This document shows positions 20,160 through 30,339 of a stretch of 39,459 bases of DNA, piece by piece. The first letter of the stretch is position 1; each line of letters begins with the position of its first letter. The position numbers and the translations under genes are program-made. This stretch comes from a virus: positions 1 through 39,459 of the IMG/VR virus record IMGVR_UViG_3300027659_000082; one strand, written 5' to 3'. The notes below the pieces were generated by a model that was not told where the DNA came from, did no database searches, and saw only the letters and a program-made list of their open reading frames with translations.

Positions 20160-23100
20160 ATTCCAAAAAAGCTCCTTCTTTGAGAGGCGTTGTTAGATAT
20201 AGGCCTGAGGCTTAGTTGGTTGCTACTGTTCAAATAAAACACACCTAGTGCCCCTAGATCAAGTGATAAATGAGGGTGTGTGGATGTTCCAATGTTCTTC
20301 AAAGCTAAACCCGTTCCTGAGGTAGTTTTTATGGCTAATGTCGGGTCTTGTGGTGTTCCTGTGTTGAACAAACCACCGTCTATGTCCGATAGGGCTGGGT
20401 TAGGGGTTGTGCCCGCTGGACCTTGTGCACCTGTGCTACCTGTTGGGCCTGTTGGACCGCGCAGGTTTCTAGGTGTTCCCCAAGGATCTGTTGCACTTGA
20501 TGTCTTTGGACCAAACAAATAAGTACCAATATACTCGCCTATGGTGGTATTAAGTTCTGTAATGTGGAAGTCGCCTATATCACCTAGTGTTGCACTAGGG
20601 TCAGGCGGTATAGATGCGTTAGACGATACTGTTGCACTGTGAATTACTTGCCCGCCTTGGAGTCCGGGTACCCCTTGTAAACCTTGATTTCCTTGAACCC
20701 CTTGTGGTCCGTCACTGCCTTTTAATTCAATGTAGCTAGATGTAGGCCAAGCACCTGCTGCTTTAGGCCCGTACCACCGTATGGTTGTCACACCGTTGAC
20801 TATTAGGAAGTCACCGTTGTTACCAATGTAGTTGTAGTTGGTGTACGGCGGCATGGTGGACGGATCGCCAGAGTGGTCTACTTTTCGGATAAGGTTTTGT
20901 GTTGAATTGCCTTGTGCACCCGTCATTCCTGTTGGACCTTGCACTCCCTGCACGCCTTGAATTCCAGCGGGTCCAGTAAGACCAGTAGGCCCAACTAAAC
21001 TCACAGGTTCTTGAATAGATGTCCACTTGTTGTTTAGACATCCTGAACACTTAGGTCCGTATAGATAATGCCCTGTGGTGTCTATGTAGAAGTCACCGGA
21101 TCTTCCTAAACCTTGCTCTGGTACACCGTCACCCCAAAGTATTGTAGGCCTTGAGTGGTCGTATGGTGTATCCGCAACCCATGCAACACCATCGTACATG
21201 AGCACATTCCCAGACTGTGCATCAACACCGAATGAAAGAACCTTATCTGTTGAATTCCAAAACAGTGGTGTATTTGCTGTGATGTCAGCAGCAGGTAAGT
21301 CTTTAATTTCCCAACCTAATGTAGTAGCATTCCACAAAATTGCTTGATCTTCTTTTGAACCATCGCCTATCTTTATTGTAGATGTTGCAGAATCCCAATT
21401 TAAAGGCAGAACCGCATTAATGGAGCTTACTGTTGTTGAATTTACCCAATTAGTTCCGTCAAAGGATAGAACATCCCCTGTTTCAATTGTTGTGATTACA
21501 ACATCAGATAAGGACTCTAATGTTATCTCACCGTTCACCCACTCCGTGCCTGAGTATTTTAAAACTTCCCCAGAAACTGCATTGCTAATGGTCACATCTG
21601 CTAAACCGTCTAGAAGCTCGTTAGGTGCTTCACCACTCCACGACTTATTTACGCTGTTCCAAGTTAGTACATCACCTGTGGTTGTTCCGTCAGCTAGAGA
21701 GACTGTAAGTGTGGTTGACTCGTTAGGAAAAACACCTGTGGTTTCTGATGTCATAGTAATAGGAAGTGTGCCTACAATGTTTGCTGTCTCGCCTTGCTCA
21801 CCCTTAGCTACTAGAAGATCCCAGTTAAATGTTGTGTTAGGTGTGATGTTTAAAGTATCATCAACCTCGCAGATATACAGAGATCCCAAGTAAGATACCA
21901 CAGCACCTTTAGAGTAGTTTACCGTAGAATCCCACTCGTAGTTCCACTCCATGCCTGGGGTGCCGTCAGCACCCGCAGGTCCAGCTATACCATTTTGACC
22001 GTCATTACCATCAGCCCCTATTAGAGACACACCAGATCCCCAATCTGTGCCCGATTTTGGCCCAAATAGTATTGGTGCACCTGTTCCAGCCATCTGCATA
22101 TAAAAGTCGCCATCTGACCCTGTTTCAGAGGCTGGTGCACCTGCCCCAGAGTATATTGATTTAGCTGCTACGCTGGTACCTGCTACCCACGCCGTACCGT
22201 CATATTTTAGAACATTACCTGTTGCTGCATTTGGCACATTAAAGCTAAGAGTTGTAGTAGGTTCATCCCACACAATTGGCGATGTTGCATAAATGGTAGC
22301 CGTGCCTGTTGTGCTGGTTCCCTTTGATGCTACAAGCTCCCAATCTGATGCGTTTGTAGGCACATTAGTTGTAGATTTTATAGACACATAACTAGAACCT
22401 GAGTGCTGTACCACCGAGTGAATAGGGTAAGTGGTGCCTGATGTCCATGTTCCCTTCCATTCTAAACCCGCACTACCTGCATCCCCTTTTGCACCTTGTG
22501 CACCCGCAGAACCCGCTGGGCCTAGAAGTGATACACCTGCACCCCAACCTTGTGAAGTGGTAAAACCACCGTACAACCTACCTGCGACTAGATCTATGTA
22601 GAAATCCCCCTCCCTACGCTCTGATGGGCTAGGGAACATGCTAGTTGGAACTTCATTACCGTAGAAAATTTTAGAACCTGCGGGTCCATCAGCACCAGCT
22701 ACACCCTGAATTCCCTGTGCCCCTTGTGCTCCGGTTTCCCCTTTAAGATCTATTGCACCACCCCAACTGACAACACCGCTTGTAGTGACCCTGGGGCCGT
22801 ATAATAAGCGAGTTGTCGTATTAAGGAAGTAATCACCGTCTATTGCAGTAGTTGTTGAAATTGGGCCTGTTGTGCCTGACAGAAAGGTAGCCCCACGGAC
22901 TCCCTGAATACCTTGAATTCCTTGTGCCCCTATTGAGCCTATTGCGCCAGTTGCACCCGCTGGGCCTGTCGGACCAGAGGCTAAAACTCTAGTCCACTCA
23001 CCTACACCACCTGCATATTTCCAAATGTACAGAAAGCTATCGGATGTGTCATACCAGAACGATTTTGCCGTAGTAGGGTTAGCTGGTGCAGGCGGAACCT

Positions 23101-23275
23101 CATCTTGAATTATATAAGTAGCAGATCCTCCTAGTGAGGATATATTAATACCGCCTAGCGTAAAACCATCACCTACAAAAAGCTCTTTTGTGTCGTTTGC
23201 AAACGCTGGCTCACCTGTCAGGAAAGATTGTGTCTGAATTGCTGACTTAGGCCCGTTCTTAAATTGAATTAGCAT
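20156..23275 (-). CDS. Collagen-like tail fibre protein (1039 aa)
   Basis: The protein alternates Gly-X-Y tracts with globular modules. Collagen-like tracts appear at about residues 97-120, 180-200, 250-270, 425-445, 760-790, 850-875 and 935-960. A module of the form GDFYID...LYGPK...W...SLIG, ending in the next collagen tract, recurs six times (DNA near 22850, 22600, 22100, 21080, 20800, 20560). A second small module (VLKYDGTAWV, VLKYSGTEWV, VLSFDGTNWV, AILWNATTLGW) is repeated between about 340 and 720. The N-terminus (MLIQFKNGPKSAIQTQSFL) looks like a particle-attachment part. Collagen triple helices give long thin trimeric fibres. ATG at 23275 follows the upstream stop by 1 nt. Confidence 0.82.
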   Translation of the reverse strand: MLIQFKNGPKSAIQTQSFLTGEPAFANDTKELFVGDGFTLGGINISSLGGSATYIIQDEVPPAPANPTTAKSFWYDTSDSFLYIWKYAGGVGEWTRVLASGPTGPAGATGAIGSIGAQGIQGIQGVRGATFLSGTTGPISTTTAIDGDYFLNTTTRLLYGPRVTTSGVVSWGGAIDLKGETGAQGAQGIQGVAGADGPAGSKIFYGNEVPTSMFPSPSERREGDFYIDLVAGRLYGGFTTSQGWGAGVSLLGPAGSAGAQGAKGDAGSAGLEWKGTWTSGTTYPIHSVVQHSGSSYVSIKSTTNVPTNASDWELVASKGTSTTGTATIYATSPIVWDEPTTTLSFNVPNAATGNVLKYDGTAWVAGTSVAAKSIYSGAGAPASETGSDGDFYMQMAGTGAPILFGPKSGTDWGSGVSLIGADGNDGQNGIAGPAGADGTPGMEWNYEWDSTVNYSKGAVVSYLGSLYICEVDDTLNITPNTTFNWDLLVAKGEQGETANIVGTLPITMTSETTGVFPNESTTLTVSLADGTTTGDVLTWNSVNKSWSGEAPNELLDGLADVTISNAVSGEVLKYSGTEWVNGEITLESLSDVVITTIETGDVLSFDGTNWVNSTTVSSINAVLPLNWDSATSTIKIGDGSKEDQAILWNATTLGWEIKDLPAADITANTPLFWNSTDKVLSFGVDAQSGNVLMYDGVAWVADTPYDHSRPTILWGDGVPEQGLGRSGDFYIDTTGHYLYGPKCSGCLNNKWTSIQEPVSLVGPTGLTGPAGIQGVQGVQGPTGMTGAQGNSTQNLIRKVDHSGDPSTMPPYTNYNYIGNNGDFLIVNGVTTIRWYGPKAAGAWPTSSYIELKGSDGPQGVQGNQGLQGVPGLQGGQVIHSATVSSNASIPPDPSATLGDIGDFHITELNTTIGEYIGTYLFGPKTSSATDPWGTPRNLRGPTGPTGSTGAQGPAGTTPNPALSDIDGGLFNTGTPQDPTLAIKTTSGTGLALKNIGTSTHPHLSLDLGALGVFYLNSSNQLSLRPISNNASQRRSFFGI

Positions 23276-23276
23276 A

Positions 23277-26036
23277 TTAAGCCTCTTTAATTATTACTTT
23301 TGTGGTTGTTCCTACGCAAGAAAAAGGAGTCAGAATACCTGCTGCAAATTCTAATTTAAAAGGTGTGCAAATACATGTAGTTCCTGAAGTTAATTGCACT
23401 GGTGTTTTAGATACATTAACTATATCTTTAATAGTTAAATTAAATCCGCTGTTACCCACTAATGTTAATTTAGCCTGCACTATATCTTTTAAAAGACCGA
23501 ATTGATCATTTATACCAGCCCAACCCCCATCAAAAACAGACTGTTGCAAAGGTATTACGGTACTGTTTAACCATTTACACGACTCTGGTGCATTTTCAAA
23601 TGACATTATAAGGCTTGCAGGTATTGTGCAATTACCACCACCGCACTGAAAGGTAGACTCTTCCGCATCTGCTACGCACACGGAGGTGTTCGGTACTAAT
23701 CCGTTACTTGTGCTAGGTATGTTTACCGGAATGCTAGTAAACATACCTAAAGTAAATATACCGCCAACCTCGTCTAGTTTCTGATCGCACGCAACAGCCC
23801 TTGGTGCAGGGTACGGTTGAGAATCTACGCACCGCATGTTCATATACCAATTTTGATTCTGTAATAACTGTGCGTCATTATCGTACTCATTAACTCTCTC
23901 AATTATAACAGTAGCGTATGAAGGAGTTTTTGCAGTTTTTGCAAATGTGAGCCTTCCCCAACATTGTGCACAACCTTGGCAAGTAAATGACTTTCCACCG
24001 TTAATTTGGCGTGATGTCACCTTGCTACCGTTCCAATACACACTGACCATAGCCTGTGTTTGGAAGTGGTAGTCAAGTGCAACATTACCTACGGAAGAAC
24101 CCAAACAGAATTTAACTACATAAGGCGGCTTGTGGTAATTTGTATATAACAAAGGATCTGCACCAACAGGAAGTGTGGAGTTTTTTACCTGCACAGGGCT
24201 GTAAGGCAAGAACATGCTAGAATTACCGAAACCGTAGAGTTGAGTAGTGACGCTACCAGCCTGCATACCCTTGCATTGACCACATGGGTAGGTGTCAGCG
24301 TCACATCCTGACTCATCACCTAAATAAGATTCAATATACAAGTCTTGCACTGTGTCGTTGTAAGGTGGGCGAACAACTCTTGTAAAAGATCCGCCTTCAG
24401 TAATATTAAATTCTATGTGTCCTATTAGAGATGTCTGTTGTACAGGTACGCAACCGTTTAGAGTAATGTCTGTGTCAGCAAGTTGGAATAAAGCCCAGTC
24501 ACCTGCGTAGGTTTGTGCGTATTCCTTTAGCTGGTTATCATTAAATTCTTTGTCCGTCTTGTTAGCAGGCTTTTGTGATGCCACAGGGCACTGCTTTACA
24601 TTTGCTTTGTAGCTCGATGCGTTTATTCTAAAATACTTACTTAGTACGGAAACACCGTTTACACCATCTCCCCAAGAACCTGACTTCCTAGGCCCGTACC
24701 TTGTGCCTGTTCTAGTGTCAAGCAAGAAATCCCCATCCTTGTACGAAACATCTGTAATTACTGATCCTCTTCCTTTAACTTGATAAGTTGTTATAGACGG
24801 AGATCCTGTGTCACCTTCCGCACTAGTAAAATAACCAAGAACACCTTTTGTAACTGAATTTAAATTTCCGCTAGTCGTAATAGTTTCAATACTTTGTGTA
24901 TTAAGTGTGTCGTAACCATTATCACTTAGAGGCCAAACATTGGCATCTCTTTTTGCATAGTCCTCACTAGTTTCACTTTTTCCAATTACATCAATGTGAA
25001 TTTTTTTGTTATTAACTATAAATGTAGTTACCGCTGGTATAACTCCAGGTGTGTCTCTTATAACATTTACAAGTTTATCTGCCGCCGTGCTTGATTTGTT
25101 TAGTGGTGATGACGCTGGAAATTGTTTTTCGTAGCTTTCTTTCTCTGTCGAGTGTAAGGACATGTAACCACCTGCGGCTACGCCAGCAGGTGTGATTGAT
25201 GTGTAGCTGTCTAGGTTGTAACCATCCCTGACATGTTCTACAAGAATCTGTCCGTTAAACTTGCTAATAATTCTAGAGTTACAAGAGTGTGCAATTGTAT
25301 CTAATAGCAATGGAACTTTTAAATTACTGTATTGATTTCTAAAAATTTTATTTGGGTAAAGATATTTAGAAGGAATGCTAGATACTAATATTTGGTGTAA
25401 GTCGTATCCCATGTTTTTAAACAAAGACACAAATAATCCCTGCCAGCTTGTGCAGGTTTTTAACGACATATCCCCAGATGTGTGCCACCACCACCAATAA
25501 CGCTCATCTACTAAAGGAAGAACCCACAGAGCCTCTAAATGGCTCATTGGTATCTTTCCACGAAGTTGCACATTGTCATTGTAGGCTGGTGTAACAATTT
25601 GAATTAGAGGCCTAGGCGGAAGCATGTACATTTTAGCGGAAAAGGGTAAGTCTGTGTTTTGCATTACAAGCTTTCCAGCCTTGTACTTGTCTTTACTTAT
25701 AGTTGCCCTTAGCCCACCATTATTATCCAAAGAGTCTGTAAATCCTAGTGTGTCGTATCCAGGTAACTTCTCTAAGTCTGAAGATGTTACTAAAAAGAAT
25801 CCGGCTGCAAAATTAGACGCTCCAGTAGGCCAATAGAGCGAGCCTAACTTCATGTGTCTGTAAGGATCTCTGTCGTAGTTATCAAAGTAAATATCTTGAC
25901 CGTCTAGCTTACCGTTGTTAGGTATTCTAAAATAGCTTTCTGGCTTGAACTGCCCGTGGTCTTCCACAAATGATAGTATCTGTGCACTAGGCACTATCAG
26001 TGGAACACCCGCAAATGTAAATTGTTCGCTGCTCAT
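23277..26036 (-). CDS. Large tail-tip/baseplate protein (919 aa), Cys-rich
   Basis: Function not recognised, but the position between tail and fibre genes and the size suggest a tail-tip hub or central fibre part. Features: a Trp run YWWWWHTSGD (about residue 178-188), Cys-rich groups (SGCDADTYPCGQCKG; CQGCAQCWGR; CGGGNCTIP; CICTPF) that may bind metal or form disulphides, and a DGDFLLDTRTGTRYGPRKSG segment (about 435-455) matching the fibre module in the next gene. ATG at 26036 follows the upstream stop by 1 nt. No enzymatic motif was seen. Confidence 0.6.
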   Translation of the reverse strand: MSSEQFTFAGVPLIVPSAQILSFVEDHGQFKPESYFRIPNNGKLDGQDIYFDNYDRDPYRHMKLGSLYWPTGASNFAAGFFLVTSSDLEKLPGYDTLGFTDSLDNNGGLRATISKDKYKAGKLVMQNTDLPFSAKMYMLPPRPLIQIVTPAYNDNVQLRGKIPMSHLEALWVLPLVDERYWWWWHTSGDMSLKTCTSWQGLFVSLFKNMGYDLHQILVSSIPSKYLYPNKIFRNQYSNLKVPLLLDTIAHSCNSRIISKFNGQILVEHVRDGYNLDSYTSITPAGVAAGGYMSLHSTEKESYEKQFPASSPLNKSSTAADKLVNVIRDTPGVIPAVTTFIVNNKKIHIDVIGKSETSEDYAKRDANVWPLSDNGYDTLNTQSIETITTSGNLNSVTKGVLGYFTSAEGDTGSPSITTYQVKGRGSVITDVSYKDGDFLLDTRTGTRYGPRKSGSWGDGVNGVSVLSKYFRINASSYKANVKQCPVASQKPANKTDKEFNDNQLKEYAQTYAGDWALFQLADTDITLNGCVPVQQTSLIGHIEFNITEGGSFTRVVRPPYNDTVQDLYIESYLGDESGCDADTYPCGQCKGMQAGSVTTQLYGFGNSSMFLPYSPVQVKNSTLPVGADPLLYTNYHKPPYVVKFCLGSSVGNVALDYHFQTQAMVSVYWNGSKVTSRQINGGKSFTCQGCAQCWGRLTFAKTAKTPSYATVIIERVNEYDNDAQLLQNQNWYMNMRCVDSQPYPAPRAVACDQKLDEVGGIFTLGMFTSIPVNIPSTSNGLVPNTSVCVADAEESTFQCGGGNCTIPASLIMSFENAPESCKWLNSTVIPLQQSVFDGGWAGINDQFGLLKDIVQAKLTLVGNSGFNLTIKDIVNVSKTPVQLTSGTTCICTPFKLEFAAGILTPFSCVGTTTKVIIKEA

Positions 26037-26037
26037 T

Positions 26038-27393
26038 TTAGTTAATTAGTGTATCTGCCACATTAGGTGTGCTGCTGAAAGGAAGTGTAAACCCGCCAAC
26101 GCCTGTTGCAAATAACCTGTTAAACAACATCTGAAAAGTGTTGTTAGTGTACGGTATAGTTCCTGTTCCATCCTTTAGTGCTTTTGTGATGTTTACAGAT
26201 ATTCTCTCACCTTGTGATAGAGGATTTGTAGACACTCCAAAAACAGCAACATAAGGCCCGCCACTGTACATCTCTTGCATTTGTGTAAGTGCTAGCCTAT
26301 CCACATATAAAATTTTTGTTGACTCTGCTGTGCTTATTATTCTTAAGTATACAACAGAGGGTGTTTTTGTTCCTGTTACAAAGTATCCGGTGTGCTCGGT
26401 AAAGCTTGTTCCAACTTCGTTCAGATTAACCGAGTAAGCCAACATTGTGTTTGTGTCTGATGTTAGTATTGTTCCAGACTCGTCAATTAAATCTATAGTT
26501 AGATTACCTGTGGTTAAGGCAACAGGCGCCTTAACCCTGAAGTGAAACCCATACACAGTCCTACCTGTCACGGATGTGCTTACATCCTGACGAAGCCTCA
26601 CACTAGATGTTGCGTTACCCGTTAGCTTCAGACCGTCAACAGATGTAGCCCAATTAACACCTGCAACACCGTGAGGTGATATAGCCTCCCAACTTTCCGG
26701 TGCAGTGGGTGTAGTTGTGCTAGCAATTAAAAATGTACCGTTAGTTACTAAATTACCTTGCTCAAGTGATGCTGTTACATTAACTCTATTAAATGTATCA
26801 GATGCCCCGCTTCCAGCCGGGTAGTCGTAATTATAAATGCTACTTGCAGTGTTTGCGGTAGAGATTGTAAATGCCTCATTACCTGCCGCCGCACCTCCTG
26901 TGTAGGAGTCCGAGCTTACCTCTAATCGAAGTGTCTCAGCAAGTATAAATTGATTCTCTAAACCTCTTTCATTAACAGGTGCAATTAAAACAACACTTTT
27001 TGCAGGTGTACTTTGTGATGTTGTTATTGTGTTTGTCACTTGTCTAACCCTTATGTTGTTTTCTTCCATCTGTTTAACAAGCTCTGCTAGGCACAAGCTT
27101 AGGTCTTCAGGTATGATAGGGTCGTCTGACCTGACGCTATCTATGACAATATCAGCGGCAACCCCTACTAATAGGTTAGGTGTAATATTACTTACACTTT
27201 CAATCTGTAAGTCTATCTCAGGGATGTAACCTAAAATAACCTTTGTCTTAGCATTACCTGTGAATTTAGTTATAAATTCAGGAGATTTTACAGTTATAAG
27301 GTCTTTTTGGAATTGGTTAATTTTAGATAAAAAACCTCCCAATAGTCCTAATTTAGTGAATATACCATAAGGGCCTGTAAAATCAATAGCCAT
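26038..27393 (-). CDS. Structural protein with a carbohydrate-binding-like module (451 aa)
   Basis: Central residues about 210-370 look like a beta-sandwich of the CBM_4_9 type: NLVTNGTFLIAS...PESWE, then VRLRQDVSTSVTGRTVYGFHFRVK, LTIDLIDESG and TKILYVDRLAL. Such domains bind sugars and are common in tail tips. The flanks look like a virion protein of unknown family; the last 60 residues (LSQGERISVNITKALKDGTG) may form strands. ATG at 27393 has AGGAG upstream. It acts with the neighbouring tail genes, probably at the host surface. Confidence 0.6.
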   Translation of the reverse strand: MAIDFTGPYGIFTKLGLLGGFLSKINQFQKDLITVKSPEFITKFTGNAKTKVILGYIPEIDLQIESVSNITPNLLVGVAADIVIDSVRSDDPIIPEDLSLCLAELVKQMEENNIRVRQVTNTITTSQSTPAKSVVLIAPVNERGLENQFILAETLRLEVSSDSYTGGAAAGNEAFTISTANTASSIYNYDYPAGSGASDTFNRVNVTASLEQGNLVTNGTFLIASTTTPTAPESWEAISPHGVAGVNWATSVDGLKLTGNATSSVRLRQDVSTSVTGRTVYGFHFRVKAPVALTTGNLTIDLIDESGTILTSDTNTMLAYSVNLNEVGTSFTEHTGYFVTGTKTPSVVYLRIISTAESTKILYVDRLALTQMQEMYSGGPYVAVFGVSTNPLSQGERISVNITKALKDGTGTIPYTNNTFQMLFNRLFATGVGGFTLPFSSTPNVADTLIN

Positions 27394-27407
27394 ATTATAT
27401 CTCCTGT

Positions 27408-27986
27408 TTAATTTGGTGGTCCTGGGGCACTATTATCTACCGAAGAAGATCCTGTCTGAACTCCTTGAACTGGTGTTGGCGGCCAAGTTGCATTAAATCC
27501 GCCACCATTAAATGAATTATTGTTTTGAGATCCCCTAGGATTTATTGATGCAATTTGTTCTCTGTTTGCGTCCACAGGAGACATTGGAAAAGTTATAACG
27601 GAGCTTGCTGGGTCGTGAATAGTCTGGCATATGTAAACTATTTTACCTGCTGCTTGGTAAACCTGTGATTGACCATCGCTATGCAGTGTAGGTGCTGATA
27701 CTTGTATATCGCTTGTCTCAACTACATCTTCAACATTATCCATGTGCACTGAAGAAATATAAGGTAAGTCAGGCGCTGCGTTTAATCTAACAAACTCAAA
27801 GGTTAGTGATTTTCTTGTGACAGGGCCACTTAAGTTTATTACTCTAGTTGTTCCGCCTGTTGGACCAACACCCTTTACAGCAGCTTTGTTAGTGCTTGTG
27901 GAGTATTGAATCTTTACCTCAGCTACTAAGTAAGGGTAAAGTGCGTGAGATCCTGTTATTACATTATCTCTTAGAACTTGTGCCAT
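27408..27986 (-). CDS. Hypothetical tail-region protein (192 aa)
   Basis: Not recognised. The first 135 residues are beta-rich and ordered (KIQYSTSTNKAAVKG, FEFVRLNAAPDLPYISS); the last 50 are disordered, rich in Asn, Gly, Pro and Ser (QNNNSFNGGGFN, VDNSAPGPPN). ATG at 27986, 8 nt after the previous stop. The gene order suggests a minor tail component. Confidence 0.62.
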   Translation of the reverse strand: MAQVLRDNVITGSHALYPYLVAEVKIQYSTSTNKAAVKGVGPTGGTTRVINLSGPVTRKSLTFEFVRLNAAPDLPYISSVHMDNVEDVVETSDIQVSAPTLHSDGQSQVYQAAGKIVYICQTIHDPASSVITFPMSPVDANREQIASINPRGSQNNNSFNGGGFNATWPPTPVQGVQTGSSSVDNSAPGPPN

Positions 27987-27994
27987 TTTAGTTC

Positions 27995-28648
27995 CTATGG
28001 TGTTGCGTTAAGTACTATTATTCCAGAAAATGCTTGCTGTATAAGCAACTGCATTTTCTTAAGTATGTCGTCAGCCTTACTGCCAGGGTCTGTATAATTT
28101 CCCCAATTTTCAGTTAGGTGGCTAAAAATAATAGGCCATTTTTTCCCAGGCTCAACTTGTCCAGATGCAAAGGCCTCGTACCATTTCATGAATGCAGCTT
28201 TACCAGTTAAAGGCGCGTACCTAAATTCATATTTGTTTGGGGGTAGTTGAACATATTGGTATGTTGTAACAGGTGCTGTGGCGTTTGGGTCGTTTACATC
28301 CCAAGCTGTAGTGCCTACAGATCCTGTGTTAAATGGTGCTCTCCTCCACGGAACATCTTTAACCCCCCAAGGAAAGTTATTCATGAGCAACTGCCCAACT
28401 TGAGCGTTTATAGTTTTGTAGTAAGCCCCTGGATTAAAATTATATATCTGCTTAGGTGTTAATACCGCTTTTGTTTGCGGGAAAATAGATGTAACTACTT
28501 GCGTTCTTGTCGATGTTCCTGTGTTTGGTTCGACTCTGGTAGTGTCTAGGAATCTGTGATATCTTACACGCTTGTACTTACACTCTGTTCTTCCCTTACA
28601 CACTGTACCAGTGCTGTAGTCAAAACACAAGTTAGTTTCTTGTGGCAT
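27995..28648 (-). CDS. Hypothetical tail-region protein with N-terminal Cys motif (217 aa)
   Basis: Not recognised. A short Cys group near the N-terminus (CFDYSTGTVCKGRTECKYKRVRYHRF) could bind metal. The middle is rich in Tyr, Pro and Phe, and the C-terminus has an amphipathic helix (DDILKKMQLLIQQAFSGI). ATG at 28648, with the box TGAGGGAG 8 nt upstream. It belongs to the tail-tip cluster by position. Confidence 0.62.
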   Translation of the reverse strand: MPQETNLCFDYSTGTVCKGRTECKYKRVRYHRFLDTTRVEPNTGTSTRTQVVTSIFPQTKAVLTPKQIYNFNPGAYYKTINAQVGQLLMNNFPWGVKDVPWRRAPFNTGSVGTTAWDVNDPNATAPVTTYQYVQLPPNKYEFRYAPLTGKAAFMKWYEAFASGQVEPGKKWPIIFSHLTENWGNYTDPGSKADDILKKMQLLIQQAFSGIIVLNATP

Positions 28649-28650
28649 CT

Positions 28651-30339
28651 TTAAACTCCCTCATCTTGGATAAGGTCTGGATCGTTGCCCATAGGTAGTG
28701 TTTTTTCAAACTCTTTCTTGTCAGTGTTATCTCTAATTTTATCTTGATATTTATAAACTTTGCTAGACTTATCATCAAGTGGCGGCTCATCTGGTGAGTG
28801 TCTTATGCTTTCTGCTATTAGCTGCTCTAAGTAAGTTCCACGCATTTGGTCGTATTGACCGCTGCGTGCTTTTATAATGTTTAAATCTTTAAGTGCTGGG
28901 TTTGGTTCACCCTCAACAAAAGATTTTACAGTTACACCAGCTATACCAGCAGGCTCTGTAAAAAATACATTTTTCTTGTTGTAGATTTCGTTTAAATTAA
29001 ATTTAGAGTTATTACCAAGTGTATCCCAAACAGGTGCCATTCCAATATTAGACAAGGTAGCTTCGTTATATCCGGTCAAACCTAAGTTGTCAGTAATGCT
29101 ACTATTCCTAGTCACATGTATTTTTACAAAAGATCCAAGAATGTCTTCTTCTACTGCAATGGTGTACATACCGGAGTAAGGGTTAAATGGTAATCTTTTC
29201 TCAATAATAAATAATGCTAAATACTCTAGCTCGTACTTTTCACTTCGGTTGTTTCCGTAGATAGTAATATCAAGCTTTTCTTCACGCACAGGCATTAGGT
29301 TTCCTGAAAGATTCTTAACACCATTAAAAACAGTTTGTACTGAACTGTGCCAGTTTTTAAAATTCTTTGGACTTAAGGAACCTATAATATCGTTTGTTGC
29401 TCCGCCGATTGCATCCATTAAACTTTTAGTAACTATGCTTACATATTGTTTTACCTCTAGTCTTGTAATGTTTCTCATTCTGGGTATAGGTGCTGTCTTA
29501 GAGTCTGAATCTCTAAGCTTAATCTGTTTTCCTTCGTTCTCTGCCCTTGTGTCTAAGTGGTGGTGCATCTCCCTGTCTACAAATGAATACTCTAATTTTA
29601 ACGAGTCTGGGTGTAATCTGCACTTTACGATATCTCTTTTAAACCCTATAGGTGAGGGTATGTTTAACCACTCCCTGAAGTCGTCAGGTGAGTAGTTGTG
29701 CTTAAGTAGGATATCCCCACGGAAGTGTGCCAGACCGGATACTTTTCTTGTGGTGTAGAAATCTTGGTCTATCTCATGTTCCATTGAAAATTGGTTAGAT
29801 ACTACCGGGTATTCGGGCGAGCCGTATTTTATACTTTCGTTTACATCAGTACAGATTACAAACTCAACATACATAGACTGTAGGCCGCCTACTTTTTTTA
29901 TTGTAAGGCTAACAGGCTTAGGGCCGTTGTTGCAGTCTACCATGGAGTCTATAGATGGACTTTCTAATATAATATCCTCACCAATTACATACTTTAGCTT
30001 CTGCCTAGGTTGCATTAGGAAGTGCCTTAGCATCGAGTCAATCCTGACTACGCTAGGCATAACATTACCAATTGTATTTATGTTTCCTTGTGTGTTTTTG
30101 CTATCTGCTATCTCGTTAGTGTAGCAACCAAATGTAGCTCTTAGTTGTTGTGGGATCTCGCTGTAATCTACATCTGTGTCAGGGTAAACAGTGGCACCCA
30201 CCGCAAGTGTGTGCCTTGTGTACATGTAGTGAACCTTTTCCTTGTCTCCGTAGACAGGTTCTTTCTTGTACTCTAGGAGCTTTACTATGTTTAATTTAAT
30301 TGGGCCGTAACGCATCCAATTAGCAGAATTAGTAGCCAT
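28651..30339 (-). CDS. Large tail-region protein of unknown family (562 aa)
   Basis: Not recognised. Rich in charged and aromatic residues, with alternating strand-like segments (PVSLTIKKVGGLQSMYVEFV; KLKYVIGEDIILE) and a charged helical C-terminus (KVYKYQDKIRDNTDKKEFEK). The size and place directly after the tape-measure and terminator-like genes suit a distal tail or hub protein. The ATG at 30339 overlaps the upstream gene by 11 nt. No lysozyme or peptidase motif was found. Confidence 0.58.
   Translation of the reverse strand: MATNSANWMRYGPIKLNIVKLLEYKKEPVYGDKEKVHYMYTRHTLAVGATVYPDTDVDYSEIPQQLRATFGCYTNEIADSKNTQGNINTIGNVMPSVVRIDSMLRHFLMQPRQKLKYVIGEDIILESPSIDSMVDCNNGPKPVSLTIKKVGGLQSMYVEFVICTDVNESIKYGSPEYPVVSNQFSMEHEIDQDFYTTRKVSGLAHFRGDILLKHNYSPDDFREWLNIPSPIGFKRDIVKCRLHPDSLKLEYSFVDREMHHHLDTRAENEGKQIKLRDSDSKTAPIPRMRNITRLEVKQYVSIVTKSLMDAIGGATNDIIGSLSPKNFKNWHSSVQTVFNGVKNLSGNLMPVREEKLDITIYGNNRSEKYELEYLALFIIEKRLPFNPYSGMYTIAVEEDILGSFVKIHVTRNSSITDNLGLTGYNEATLSNIGMAPVWDTLGNNSKFNLNEIYNKKNVFFTEPAGIAGVTVKSFVEGEPNPALKDLNIIKARSGQYDQMRGTYLEQLIAESIRHSPDEPPLDDKSSKVYKYQDKIRDNTDKKEFEKTLPMGNDPDLIQDEGV

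Noticed and set aside
20400-22990. Interspersed DNA repeats as mobile elements
   Set aside because: They are Gly-X-Y collagen codons and fibre modules within one frame; no inverted ends or transposase.
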